A DNA stretch of 57,092 nucleotides, from assembly GCA_937893145.1 (NCBI GenBank), contig CALBJW010000203.1, positions 1 through 57,092 of the forward strand, given 5' to 3'. The translations under genes were made by a program, and so were the position numbers. Positions 1 to 7,000 of this stretch are shown piece after piece. Source of the DNA: an uncultured Prevotellaceae bacterium (GTDB lineage: Bacteria > Bacteroidota > Bacteroidia > Bacteroidales > Bacteroidaceae). The notes below the pieces were generated by a model. That model worked only from the letters and a program-made list of their open reading frames with translations. It had not been told where the DNA came from and did not search any database. Each line of letters starts with the position of its first letter. Positions within the stretch are counted from its first letter, which is position 1.

Positions 1-117
1 TCATTCAAAATATCTGGGAGTAGCGAAGCACTCACAAGGATTTTGAAGGAGAAAAACATTGCGGGATTGAACACTTTCAAGACCGACAAAGAGGAACAAA
101 ACAAAGCATTTTGATCT
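1..117. repeat. Dispersed repeat, copy 1 (cut by window edge)
   Basis: These 117 bases recur at 1403-1519 in the same orientation, with two differences that I can see (positions 104 and 109 here). The copy starts at the window edge, so its true left end is unknown. Read from base 1 the plus strand is open for 37 codons up to a TGA at 112-114, so it could be the 3' end of a gene entering from the left. The second copy lies in intergenic DNA with no gene around it, so a dispersed intergenic repeat is at least as likely. Confidence 0.75.
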
Positions 118-332
118 TACATCTCAAACGTAAGCGTAGCGTTCAGATGACCTCAAATGGCTGTCCAAAACCTCCATATTATATCATCAACCGCTTCGCT
201 TTCATCTCAAGTCCTACATCTTTGTTTTATAGCCTACGGCATACCATTAATTAGATGTTTTGTTGATGTTCAGTAGATGTTGAGCGCAGCGAACTAAAGC
301 GAGCACCACGATAAGCAGAAGCTACGAAGACG
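118..332. other. Intergenic, no gene seen
   Basis: No convincing coding sequence on either strand. The stretch has short imperfect words such as CGTAAGCGTAGCG and AGCGCAGCGAACT, resembling the repeat-rich intergenic DNA seen at 1671-1850 and after gyrB. Confidence 0.5.
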
Positions 333-370
333 AAAAAACATCCGAACTGCTGGAGAGCAGAACGGATGTT
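333..370 (-). terminator. Rho-independent terminator of rplS
   Basis: AACATCCG (337-344) pairs with CGGATGTT (363-370), and the inner CTGCT/AGCAG bases extend the stem. On the minus strand the hairpin is followed by a run of T. It lies 27 bases past the rplS stop codon. Confidence 0.85.
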
Positions 371-396
371 TATTGTTTTTGGAAGAAAGGGAGTGA

Positions 397-768
397 TTAA
401 GCCTCCTTCTTGCCTGAAAGCTTTTCCTTGATACGAGCCTTCTTACCTGTGAGCTTGCGGAGGTAGTAAAGCTTAGCGCGACGAACCTTACCGATCTTGT
501 TCACTTCGATAGACTCGATGTTTGGAGACTCGAGTGGGAAGATACGCTCAACACCAACTGTACCAGACATCTTACGAACTGTGAAACGCTTCTTTGTGCC
601 TTCACCAGAAATCTTGATAACGACACCACGATAAAGCTGAATACGCTCCTTAGAGCCTTCAATGATCTTGTAAGCAACAGTGATTGTATCACCTGCCTTA
701 AATGCTGGGTGCTGCTTGCCTGTAGCAAATGCTTCCTCAGCAATCTTCATTAAATCAATACTTGCCAT
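397..768 (-). CDS. rplS: 50S ribosomal protein L19
   Basis: L19 is a large-subunit protein at the interface with the 30S subunit. The 123 residues match the usual bacterial length of about 115-125. The family core is visible: HPAFKAGDTITVAYKI near residue 20, then IQLYRGVVI and FTVRKMSGTVGVERIFPLE, and the basic YYLRKLTGKKARIKE near the C-terminus. The ATG at 768 gives the normal N-terminus. The gene stands alone with its own promoter box at 848-855 and terminator at 333-370, so it is monocistronic here and not linked to trmD and rpsP as in many other phyla. Nothing odd in the protein. Confidence 0.97.
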   Translation of the reverse strand: MASIDLMKIAEEAFATGKQHPAFKAGDTITVAYKIIEGSKERIQLYRGVVIKISGEGTKKRFTVRKMSGTVGVERIFPLESPNIESIEVNKIGKVRRAKLYYLRKLTGKKARIKEKLSGKKEA

Positions 769-847
769 AAATTTTGAAAATGTTTATGTAGGTTAAATCG
801 AAGCTTACCAGACAACTATTTTCTGACAGCGGCTCCGAAAGCGGGTG

Positions 848-855
848 CAAAGGTA
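848..855 (-). promoter_or_regulatory. Promoter -7 box of rplS
   Basis: On the minus strand this reads TACCTTTG, a full match to the Bacteroidota -7 consensus TAnnTTTG. It lies 79 bases upstream of the rplS start codon. No clean TTTG stands at -33. The predicted leader is about 70 nt. Confidence 0.65.
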
Positions 856-870
856 AGAAAAATTTAGCAC

Positions 871-1402
871 ATAACATATATCATTTGGCATTTATTTTTG
901 GAGAATGGGGTATTTTTGCTGTTATGAGGGATGAAATAGGATAAGAAACAACTGGTTATGACACGCTAAAACTACGAAAACATTTTGAACATGATAATTA
1001 CAGATCAAAATATTTGCTCTGTCTTCTCTTCAAGGCCTTCATTCCATGAATCCCTCGCAGATATGACCACCGATTTTCCTTGCAAGAACTTCGTTGCTTG
1101 CAGACAAAATCTCTGTCCATATCTGCTGAAGACAGACCAACACAAAATGTGCTACGCATAAAGAATGTCGCTAACGCGATAAAAAATCATGTCCCGCAGT
1201 TTTCTTTGTGCAACGTGTCCAAGCGCCAGCCTCTAACCTCGCCAAAGGCGACTAACCATTGCTAAATCTAACCTTGCGAAGCGACTAACCTTTACTCCTC
1301 CCTCACAGGGAGGGCTGGGGTGGGTCTATTTATTTTTTACTCCGAAGGAGATATTTTGTCACGAAGTCATTTTGTCTTTATTTTGGTCCTCCGATGGTTT
1401 TA
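871..1402. other. Intergenic, no gene seen
   Basis: No open frame here has family features or a plausible start; a 61-codon plus-strand frame at 1080-1265 looks accidental. The stretch holds two diverged copies of a short direct repeat around 1230-1256 and 1265-1291 (both contain GCGACTAACC) and a G-rich palindromic repeat at 1295-1326. Confidence 0.6.
1295..1326 (+). repeat. G-rich palindromic (REP-like) repeat, copy A
   Basis: A short hairpin (CTCCCTC, three bases, GGGAGGG) is followed by the tail CTGGGGTGGGTC. The same layout, hairpin plus purine-rich G tail, recurs inside thrC at 33188-33219 and 33239-33265 and after the MBOAT gene at 39946-39980. Confidence 0.65.
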
Positions 1403-1519
1403 TCATTCAAAATATCTGGGAGTAGCGAAGCACTCACAAGGATTTTGAAGGAGAAAAACATTGCGGGATTGAACACTTTCAAGACCGACAAAGAGGAACA
1501 AAATAAAGTATTTTGATCT
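1403..1519. repeat. Dispersed repeat, copy 2
   Basis: Near-identical copy of bases 1-117. The frame that is open in copy 1 is also open here (1394-1516, 40 codons from an ATG) and ends at the equivalent TGA. The two base differences would be one silent change and one Ala-to-Val change in that frame. There is no upstream gene to which it could belong. Confidence 0.75.
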
Positions 1520-1646
1520 AATAAAGCAAAGGGCGACTTGCCAGTTTACGTGTTTTCGCCGTGTTCCATATTCGTCAAAAAGGAAAAAGATACGCTTTGT
1601 GAAGTATTTGTAACATATTATGGAGCTATACATTATTTATTTTTAT

Positions 1647-1654
1647 TATCTTTG
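1647..1654 (+). promoter_or_regulatory. Candidate -7 box for uxuBA
   Basis: TATCTTTG matches TAnnTTTG. If used, the transcript would have a leader of about 205 nt that contains the TACGAAAC repeats at 1671-1840. No good TTTG is seen at -33, so activator dependence is possible. Confidence 0.45.
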
Positions 1655-1670
1655 CAGATGATTAGGAAAA

Positions 1671-1840
1671 GTGCATTGCGAAGACGAGACGCTGGCGCTA
1701 CGATACACTGCGTTACGAAACGGTCTGGAGACCTACGAAACACTTTATTACGATGCGCTGGCGCTACGAAACACTGAGTTACGAAACGTTAGCACTACTA
1801 TGCGCTGGCGCTACGAAACACTGAGTTACGAAGGCGAAGA
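1671..1840. repeat. Direct repeats rich in TACGAAAC
   Basis: A 33-bp block occurs exactly twice, at 1753-1785 and 1800-1832 (47 bp apart), and a diverged third copy begins near 1688. The core words are GCTGGCGCTACGAAAC and GTTACGAAACG. Related words follow gyrB (8980-9050) and lie between apgM and thrC (32386-32427). The array fills the leader of uxuB. Confidence 0.75.
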
Positions 1841-1869
1841 GAAGAATACTAATTTTTAACAATATAGCA

Positions 1870-3456
1870 ATGAAATTAACAGATTTGACTTCCGGCTCTT
1901 TTAATGCCGAGGAATGGGAGGCAAAGGGATACCAATTGCCTAAGTTTGATATTGCCGCCGTTCAAAAGAAGACTCACGACGAACCTACTTGGGTTCATTT
2001 TGGAGGTGGTAACATTTTCCGTGCATTCCCTGCTGCCATCATTAATGATGCACTTAACACAGGAAAGTATGACAGGGGTGTTATTGTTGCAGAGACTTTC
2101 GACTATGAGGTCGTTGATAAGGCTTATGCTCCTTACAACAACCTCTCTTTGCTCGTAAGTTTGCAGTCAACAGGTACTATCGAAAAGAAGGTCATCGCCT
2201 CTGTCACAGAGGCTTTGAAGGCAGACTACCAGTTTGAAGACTGGAAGCGCCTTGTAGAAATCTTCAAGAACCCTACCCTTCAGATGATTTCTTTCACAAT
2301 CACTGAAAAGGGTTATAGTGTTGCACCTGCAGACCTTGAACGTGGTCTCACACCAGTACTCGCAATGGGTAAGGTGACTGCACTTCTTTTGGAGCGTTTC
2401 AATGCAGGCAAGCTTCCTCTCACTGTTCAGAGTATGGACAATTGTTCACACAATGGTGATAAGGTAAAGGCTGGTGTGTTTGCATACGCAGAGAAGTGGG
2501 TTGCAGACGGACTTGCACCAGCAGAATTCCTCGAATACCTCAAGGATGAAAATAAGATTACCTTCCCATGGTCAATGATTGACAAGATCACTCCTCGACC
2601 ACACCAGAAGGTGAAGGAAATGCTTGCTGCTGACGGATTTGAAGATAACGACTACATCGAGACAGAGAAGCACACCTTCACTGCCCCATTCGTAAATGCG
2701 GAGGAAGTGCAGTACCTCGTGATTGAAGACAACTACACCAACGGTCGTCCTCCAATGGAACTTGGTGGTACGCTCTACACAACTCGTGAAACAGTAGATA
2801 AGGTGGAGACAATGAAGGTAACAACTTGTCTCAACCCTCTCCACACAGCAATGTCAATCTATGGCGTGATGCTCGGTTACACTCTCATCTCTGCAGAGAT
2901 GGCAGACGAAGACCTCCGTCCATTCATCCAAAAGATTGGTTACATGGAAGCAATGCCTGTAGTTACAGATCCTGGTGTACTTAACCCATACGAGTTTATT
3001 GGTGATGTAATCAACAAGCGTCTCCCTAATCCATTCATGCCAGATGCTCCTCAGCGAATCTCTACTGACACATCACAGAAGCTCCCTATCCGTTTCGGTG
3101 AAACAATAAAGAAGTATGTTAGTCGTGGTCTTGACATGAAGAATCTTATTCTTATCCCATTGACATTGGCAGGATATGCTCGTTTCCTCAAGGCACTTGA
3201 TGATAACTTGGAACCATTCACTCCATCATCAGACCCTAAGCTTGAGGAATTGCAAGCTATTGTTGCACCACTTAAGTTTGGCGAGCCAGAGCAAGACTGG
3301 TCATGTCTCAAGCAGCTCTACAGTCGTGCAGACATCTTCGGAACAGACCTCTACGAAGCAGGACTTGGCGAGAAGATTGAAGGCATGGTTAAGGAATTGT
3401 TTGAAGGAAAGGGAGCGGTGAGAAAGACTTTGCATAAATACACTTCTCTCCGTTAA
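1870..3456 (+). CDS. uxuB: Fructuronate reductase / D-mannonate oxidoreductase (mannitol dehydrogenase family)
   Basis: Interconverts D-fructuronate and D-mannonate with NAD(H) in cytoplasmic hexuronate degradation. The 528 residues belong to the polyol-specific long-chain dehydrogenase family. A nucleotide-binding loop GGGNIFRA lies at 45-52, and the family's catalytic signature K-x5-N-x2-H is visible as K316, N322 and H325. UxuA follows 74 bases downstream, which makes fructuronate rather than tagaturonate or mannitol the likely substrate. The ATG at 1870 follows an A-rich leader; as is usual in this phylum there is no Shine-Dalgarno sequence. Tagaturonate reductase (UxaB) is the main alternative; the neighbour argues against it. 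Confidence 0.88.
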   Translation: MKLTDLTSGSFNAEEWEAKGYQLPKFDIAAVQKKTHDEPTWVHFGGGNIFRAFPAAIINDALNTGKYDRGVIVAETFDYEVVDKAYAPYNNLSLLVSLQSTGTIEKKVIASVTEALKADYQFEDWKRLVEIFKNPTLQMISFTITEKGYSVAPADLERGLTPVLAMGKVTALLLERFNAGKLPLTVQSMDNCSHNGDKVKAGVFAYAEKWVADGLAPAEFLEYLKDENKITFPWSMIDKITPRPHQKVKEMLAADGFEDNDYIETEKHTFTAPFVNAEEVQYLVIEDNYTNGRPPMELGGTLYTTRETVDKVETMKVTTCLNPLHTAMSIYGVMLGYTLISAEMADEDLRPFIQKIGYMEAMPVVTDPGVLNPYEFIGDVINKRLPNPFMPDAPQRISTDTSQKLPIRFGETIKKYVSRGLDMKNLILIPLTLAGYARFLKALDDNLEPFTPSSDPKLEELQAIVAPLKFGEPEQDWSCLKQLYSRADIFGTDLYEAGLGEKIEGMVKELFEGKGAVRKTLHKYTSLR

Positions 3457-3530
3457 TTCACCTAAATACGGCCGTTGACAATAATGTCAACACACGACAA
3501 CCTTATTAAATAGAAAAAGAACAAAACAAT

Positions 3531-4805
3531 ATGGAAAGAACATGGCGTTGGTTTGGCAAGAAGGATAAGATTACTCTTGCCATGTTGAAGCAAATTGGTG
3601 TGGAGGGCATTGTTACAGCTCTTCATGATGTGCCACTCGGTGAGGTTTGGACACAAGAGAAGATTCATGAGTTGAAGGAGTACATCGAATCGTACGGAAT
3701 GAAATGGAGTGTCGTTGAGTCGCTCCCAGTGGTTGAAACATTGAAATATGGTGGTCCTGACAGAGAGCACCAGATTGAGGTGTACAAGGAGTCATTGCGC
3801 AACCTCGGCAAGGAAGGCATCCACTGCGTATGCTATAACTTCATGCCAGTACTTGACTGGGCTCGTACAGATCTTATGCACCCAAATCCTAATGGTTCAA
3901 GTAACCTCTACATGAACTGGGGCGAATTCGCATACTTCGACATCTACCTTTTGAAGCGTGAAGGTGCGCGTGAAGACTGGGAAGCATTCTCGAAGCGTCA
4001 CAGCAACTGGAACAGAGACTTGGTAGCAGAAGCTGACGAGATGCTTAAGACTGCAACTCCAGAAAGTGACCATGCTCTTGTGGAAAATATCGTAATCAAG
4101 ACTCAAGGATTTGTTTCTGGTAACTTCAAGGAAGATGACGAGCATCCTCTCGAACTCTTCCGCGACTTGCTCAAACTTTACGATGGCATCGACAAGGAGA
4201 AGCTTCAGGAGAATATGAAGTACTGGTTGGAAGCAATCATGCCAATCTGTGAAGAGTATGACATCAACATGTGTGTACACCCAGACGACCCTCCTTACCC
4301 TGTGTTCGGTCTTCCTCGTATCATTGGCAACGAAGAAGATATCCAGTGGTTCCTCGATGCTGTTCCTAACCCACACAACGGACTCACATATTGCGCCGGT
4401 TCACTCTCAGCAGGCGAACACAACAACCCTGTTGACTTGGCACGCAAGTTTGCAAGCCGCACACACTTCGTACATCTTCGTTCTTGCCACATCTTCCCTG
4501 ACGGCAACTTCACAGAGGCAAGTCACCTTGGCGGTCGTGCTGATCTCATTGAGCTCGTTCGCATTTTCGAGAAGGAAGAACAGACAGGCAAGCCAAACAG
4601 TGGACACAGACTTCCTATGCGTGTTGACCATGGTATGACATTCACTGACGAACCAGGAGGCATTATGGACGAATCATCACATGGACACAACGCGGGATAC
4701 ACCCTTCTTGGTCGTATGTTCGCACTTGGACAGGTACAGGGTATCATGGCTGCCGTTGACCGCGAACTTGGTCTTGAATATCACCAGCCTGGATTCTTTG
4801 ACTAA
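3531..4805 (+). CDS. uxuA: Mannonate dehydratase
   Basis: Dehydrates D-mannonate to 2-keto-3-deoxygluconate, the step after UxuB. The 424 residues are normal for the family. Recognisable blocks are the N-terminal MERTWRWFGKKD, GVEGIVTALHDVP near residue 25, VCYNFMPVLDW near 102, and the metal-site segments CVHPDDPP, HLRSCHIFPDGNF and RVDHG. The gene is co-directional with uxuB and followed by a strong hairpin terminator at 4826-4865, so uxuB-uxuA form a two-gene unit that takes glucuronate-derived fructuronate towards KDG. The isomerase, kinase and aldolase of the pathway are not in this window. Confidence 0.95.
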   Translation: MERTWRWFGKKDKITLAMLKQIGVEGIVTALHDVPLGEVWTQEKIHELKEYIESYGMKWSVVESLPVVETLKYGGPDREHQIEVYKESLRNLGKEGIHCVCYNFMPVLDWARTDLMHPNPNGSSNLYMNWGEFAYFDIYLLKREGAREDWEAFSKRHSNWNRDLVAEADEMLKTATPESDHALVENIVIKTQGFVSGNFKEDDEHPLELFRDLLKLYDGIDKEKLQENMKYWLEAIMPICEEYDINMCVHPDDPPYPVFGLPRIIGNEEDIQWFLDAVPNPHNGLTYCAGSLSAGEHNNPVDLARKFASRTHFVHLRSCHIFPDGNFTEASHLGGRADLIELVRIFEKEEQTGKPNSGHRLPMRVDHGMTFTDEPGGIMDESSHGHNAGYTLLGRMFALGQVQGIMAAVDRELGLEYHQPGFFD

Positions 4806-4825
4806 TTTCACACCTTATATATAAT

Positions 4826-4865
4826 AAAAGAAGGATGGTTCCAAGAACGGAGCCATCCTTCTTTT
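4826..4865. terminator. Bidirectional terminator, uxuA / secreted coiled-coil gene
   Basis: A 17-bp stem (AAAAGAAGGATGG...CCATCCTTCTTTT) with one G-T wobble and a 6-nt loop. A and T runs on the two sides let it serve both converging genes. Confidence 0.9.
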
Positions 4866-4884
4866 GGTATATACAACCACTGTA

Positions 4885-5286
4885 TTACTCACGGAGCTTG
4901 TCTGCCTCTCTTGCAGCCTTTTCAGCAGCATTGCGAGTGTCGGCAGCCTTCTGAGCAGCCTTTTCAGCAGCCTTAGCAGCCTTAGCAGCCTTTTCCTGTG
5001 CCTTGATAGAAGCAGTAAGAGTCTTCAACTTACCCTGAAGTTCCTTAAGTTCAGCCTTACGGTCCTTAAGATTCTGCTTAAGTGTGATGAGAGAGATTGC
5101 AGGAGTGCGACCAGCCTTCTCATCAAGCTTAGTCTGCTTCATTTCGAGCTGAATCTGCTTCATCTCAAGCTTTACCTTTTCAATCTGATTCTTGTAAGAA
5201 TTGCTCATCTCCTTCTCGCTCTGAGCGAAAGATGCTGTAGCAGCGCACAACATTACGAGTGCTACAAAAAACGACTTAATGTTCAT
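4885..5286 (-). CDS. Secreted Ala/Lys-rich coiled-coil protein, function unknown
   Basis: A 133-residue protein with a clear signal peptide (MNIKSFFVALVMLCAATASFAQ, cut expected after about residue 21-22). The rest is charged and almost all helical: residues 25-95 show heptad-like spacing (EKVKLEMKQIQLEMKQTKLD, then LKDRKAELKELQGKLK), and residues 95-130 repeat KAAKAAEKAA-type motifs. I recognise no catalytic family. It may be a periplasmic or lipid-free outer-membrane-associated coiled coil, loosely like OmpH/Skp or TolA-type helices, but that is only a resemblance in composition. It has its own promoter box at 5339-5346 and shares the 4826-4865 terminator with uxuA, so it is probably monocistronic. 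Confidence 0.8.
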   Translation of the reverse strand: MNIKSFFVALVMLCAATASFAQSEKEMSNSYKNQIEKVKLEMKQIQLEMKQTKLDEKAGRTPAISLITLKQNLKDRKAELKELQGKLKTLTASIKAQEKAAKAAKAAEKAAQKAADTRNAAEKAAREADKLRE

Positions 5287-5338
5287 AATCTTCTATTTAT
5301 TTATAATTGATAAAAGTTTTATTAGGTCAAAACCGCTG

Positions 5339-5346
5339 CAAAGTTA
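5339..5346 (-). promoter_or_regulatory. Promoter -7 box of the coiled-coil protein gene
   Basis: Minus strand reads TAACTTTG, a match to TAnnTTTG, 53 bases upstream of the start codon at 5286. Confidence 0.6.
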
Positions 5347-5392
5347 ATAAAATCATTATAGAAAACCACTTTTTAAAGAGAAAAAGAGCTTT

Positions 5393-6178
5393 TTAGGCGA
5401 AAACTTCACCCAAAACATCCAAAGATTTAAGCTCTGGGAACGAAGGCAGATGCAATCTATAATACGTAATTAACAAATCGACTATGCGTGAACGCTGTGA
5501 ACGACTCAGCCGCATTAAATGCATTGTAGAATAATTTAGTCGGGACAGCAAAACTACATTTGACGACTCTTTAGGCAATATGAAATTGCTATGATTGGGT
5601 AAAAGATAGGTGTATGAAGCCGCTTGTAAATCAAAATAAGGATACCCTTCAGACTTATAATTTCCATTCCTATCATAAGGTACGGATGCGGAACCCCCTG
5701 AAAGCATATCCAGATTAGGGTATATACCAAGGAAACGTGTCATGCGATACATAAATATCAGATGGAAATTTGCTAACCTCGAAACGTTCGCCTGATTATC
5801 GAACCACATAAATGATGTTTCCAGGAATCTATAAAGAGGAACATTCTCCATCTCCGACCGCAATGATGCAGATAAGAACTCAGCCAAGAACAGGGCAACG
5901 GTTGACTTCAAAGGATTATAAGGCACATCCATATAAGTATAATAGAGACGTACATCCTTCGGCTTTGGCATGTGAGGAGTGCCAGGTCGAATATCCGCTT
6001 GAAACTCGACCATAGATAACGGAGCCCAGAAAGCCATCTGACCTTTTGACTGACGAGAATGGGAAACTGAAGCCACAAACGACAGTCGTCCATGACCTAA
6101 CGTGAACATGTCAACGATGAGTTTAGAGTCGTTGAATTTCACTGTTCGCAATACTATTCCTTGTACTTTTTCTAACAT
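5393..6178 (-). CDS. recO: DNA repair protein RecO
   Basis: RecO works with RecR (and RecF) to load RecA onto SSB-coated DNA during recombinational repair. The 261 residues have the normal N-terminal OB-fold start (MLEKVQGIVLRTVKFNDSKL, then MFTLGHGRLSFVASVS), followed by a helical C-terminal domain. I see no zinc-binding cysteine set in the C-terminal part, as in many RecO proteins. The start at 6178 is fixed by the family's usual MLEK-GIVL opening. A candidate -7 box (6187-6194) is so close that the transcript would be nearly leaderless. It is divergent from tRNA-Glu. Confidence 0.9.
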   Translation of the reverse strand: MLEKVQGIVLRTVKFNDSKLIVDMFTLGHGRLSFVASVSHSRQSKGQMAFWAPLSMVEFQADIRPGTPHMPKPKDVRLYYTYMDVPYNPLKSTVALFLAEFLSASLRSEMENVPLYRFLETSFMWFDNQANVSRLANFHLIFMYRMTRFLGIYPNLDMLSGGSASVPYDRNGNYKSEGYPYFDLQAASYTYLLPNHSNFILPKESSNVVLLSRLNYSTMHLMRLSRSQRSRIVDLLITYYRLHLPSFPELKSLDVLGEVFA

Positions 6179-6186
6179 TTCTTATG

Positions 6187-6194
6187 CAAAAGTA
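6187..6194 (-). promoter_or_regulatory. Candidate -7 box of recO
   Basis: Minus strand reads TACTTTTG, matching TAnnTTTG, with its last base only 9 bases from the recO ATG. The -33 position is poor. If used, the mRNA would start within a few bases of the ATG. Confidence 0.4.
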
Positions 6195-6234
6195 CGAATT
6201 TTAATCAAAACAGAGAAAAAAGTCGTGAAAAAAT

Positions 6235-6265
6235 TTTGTCAGTATTGAAAAAGTCCTTACCTTTG
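6235..6265 (+). promoter_or_regulatory. Consensus promoter of tRNA-Glu
   Basis: TTTG at 6235-6238, exactly 19 bases of spacer, then TACCTTTG at 6258-6265. This is a full match to the Bacteroidota vegetative promoter TTTG-N19-TAnnTTTG and the best one in the window. Confidence 0.9.
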
Positions 6266-6317
6266 CACCGCAATTGAAACGGAAGTCTTGATTGCTTCGG
6301 TAGAAATACCATAGGCT

Positions 6318-6389
6318 GGTCCCTTCGTCTATCGGTTAGGACGAGAGATTTTCATTCTCTAAAGAGGAGTTCGACTCTCCTAGGGACTA
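6318..6389 (+). tRNA. tRNA-Glu, anticodon TTC
   Basis: A full cloverleaf can be drawn. The acceptor arm GGTCCCT pairs with AGGGACT, with a G-T at the first pair. The D arm contains CGGTTAGGA. The anticodon stem AGAGA/TCTCT holds the loop TTTTCAT with anticodon TTC. The T arm is GGAG-TTCGACT-CTCC. The 3' CCA is not encoded. It has its own consensus promoter and a hairpin directly downstream. Confidence 0.95.
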
Positions 6390-6390
6390 C

Positions 6391-6456
6391 AAAAGTTAAA
6401 AGTTTAAGTTAAAGGTAATAGCGAAAGCATACCTGAAACTTTGAACTTTTTCTTTT
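6391..6456 (+). terminator. Hairpin after tRNA-Glu
   Basis: AAAAGTTAAAAGTT near 6391 pairs with AACTTTGAACTTTT near 6437-6450 with one mismatch, around an inner AGGTA/TACCT stem, followed by T-rich sequence. It probably ends the tRNA transcript or lies in a shared leader to rpsT; no separate rpsT promoter box was evident. Confidence 0.6.
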
Positions 6457-6550
6457 TATTAGGGAGATGGGTGCGAGGTCACAAGCCATACCACATCGTA
6501 CTTCCTTAAAACAAACAAATAATTAATAACATCTAAAAAATTAAAGACAA

Positions 6551-6802
6551 ATGGCAAATCACAAGTCAACAATGAAGCGCATCCGTCAGAACGAGCGCCG
6601 CAGACTCCACAACCGTTACTACGCTAAGACTATGCGTAATGCACTCCGCGACATCCGCAACACTAAGGACAAGGCAGAGGCACAGGCACAGTTCCCTAAG
6701 CTTCAGAAGATGCTCGACAAGCTCGCTAAGCAGAACATCATCCACTGGAAGAAGGCTGCTAACCTCAAGTCAGGTGTTGCTAAGCTCATCGCAAAGCTCT
6801 AA
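6551..6802 (+). CDS. rpsT: 30S ribosomal protein S20
   Basis: S20 is a primary binder of 16S rRNA in 30S assembly. The 83-residue protein is the usual length and strongly basic, with the family opening MANHKSTMKRIRQNERRRLHNR and a C-terminal helix (IIHWKKAANLKSGVAKLIAKL). The start at 6551 follows an A-rich leader. A compact hairpin terminator follows at 6846-6875. The leader from 6457 to 6550 has no recognisable structure that I can name. Confidence 0.97.
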   Translation: MANHKSTMKRIRQNERRRLHNRYYAKTMRNALRDIRNTKDKAEAQAQFPKLQKMLDKLAKQNIIHWKKAANLKSGVAKLIAKL

Positions 6803-6845
6803 GCTTATAAATCTTGAAAATACATATCCAATCAAGATAAAACAG

Positions 6846-6875
6846 GACCAGATTTCATTTGAAATCTGGTCTTTT
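6846..6875 (+). terminator. Terminator of rpsT
   Basis: GACCAGATTTC pairs with GAAATCTGGTC around a 4-nt loop, followed by TTTT. Confidence 0.9.
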
Positions 6876-6905
6876 CGTTTATAAACAAACTTTTCCTCCA
6901 ATATA

Positions 6906-6937
6906 TTTCGCCAAGTCAAAAAAAATTACTAAATTTG
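6906..6937 (+). promoter_or_regulatory. Promoter of gyrB
   Basis: TAAATTTG at 6930-6937 matches TAnnTTTG. A TTTC-like -33 element lies at 6906-6909, which is 20 bases upstream (19 if TTCG at 6907-6910 is used). The predicted leader to the ATG at 7001 is about 57 nt. Confidence 0.65.
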
Positions 6938-7000
6938 TACCGTATTTGATAGGGCTGTTGAATATAATTCAACACTCTTTACCAAAAAGAACATTTAGAA

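Noticed and set aside
1..114. Tail of a protein-coding gene (37 codons to a TGA)
   Set aside because: Possible, but the same DNA recurs at 1403-1519 in intergenic sequence and no family is recognisable, so I list it as a repeat rather than a CDS.
1080..1265. 61-codon plus-strand frame
   Set aside because: No recognisable features, poor initiation context, composition like the surrounding repeats.
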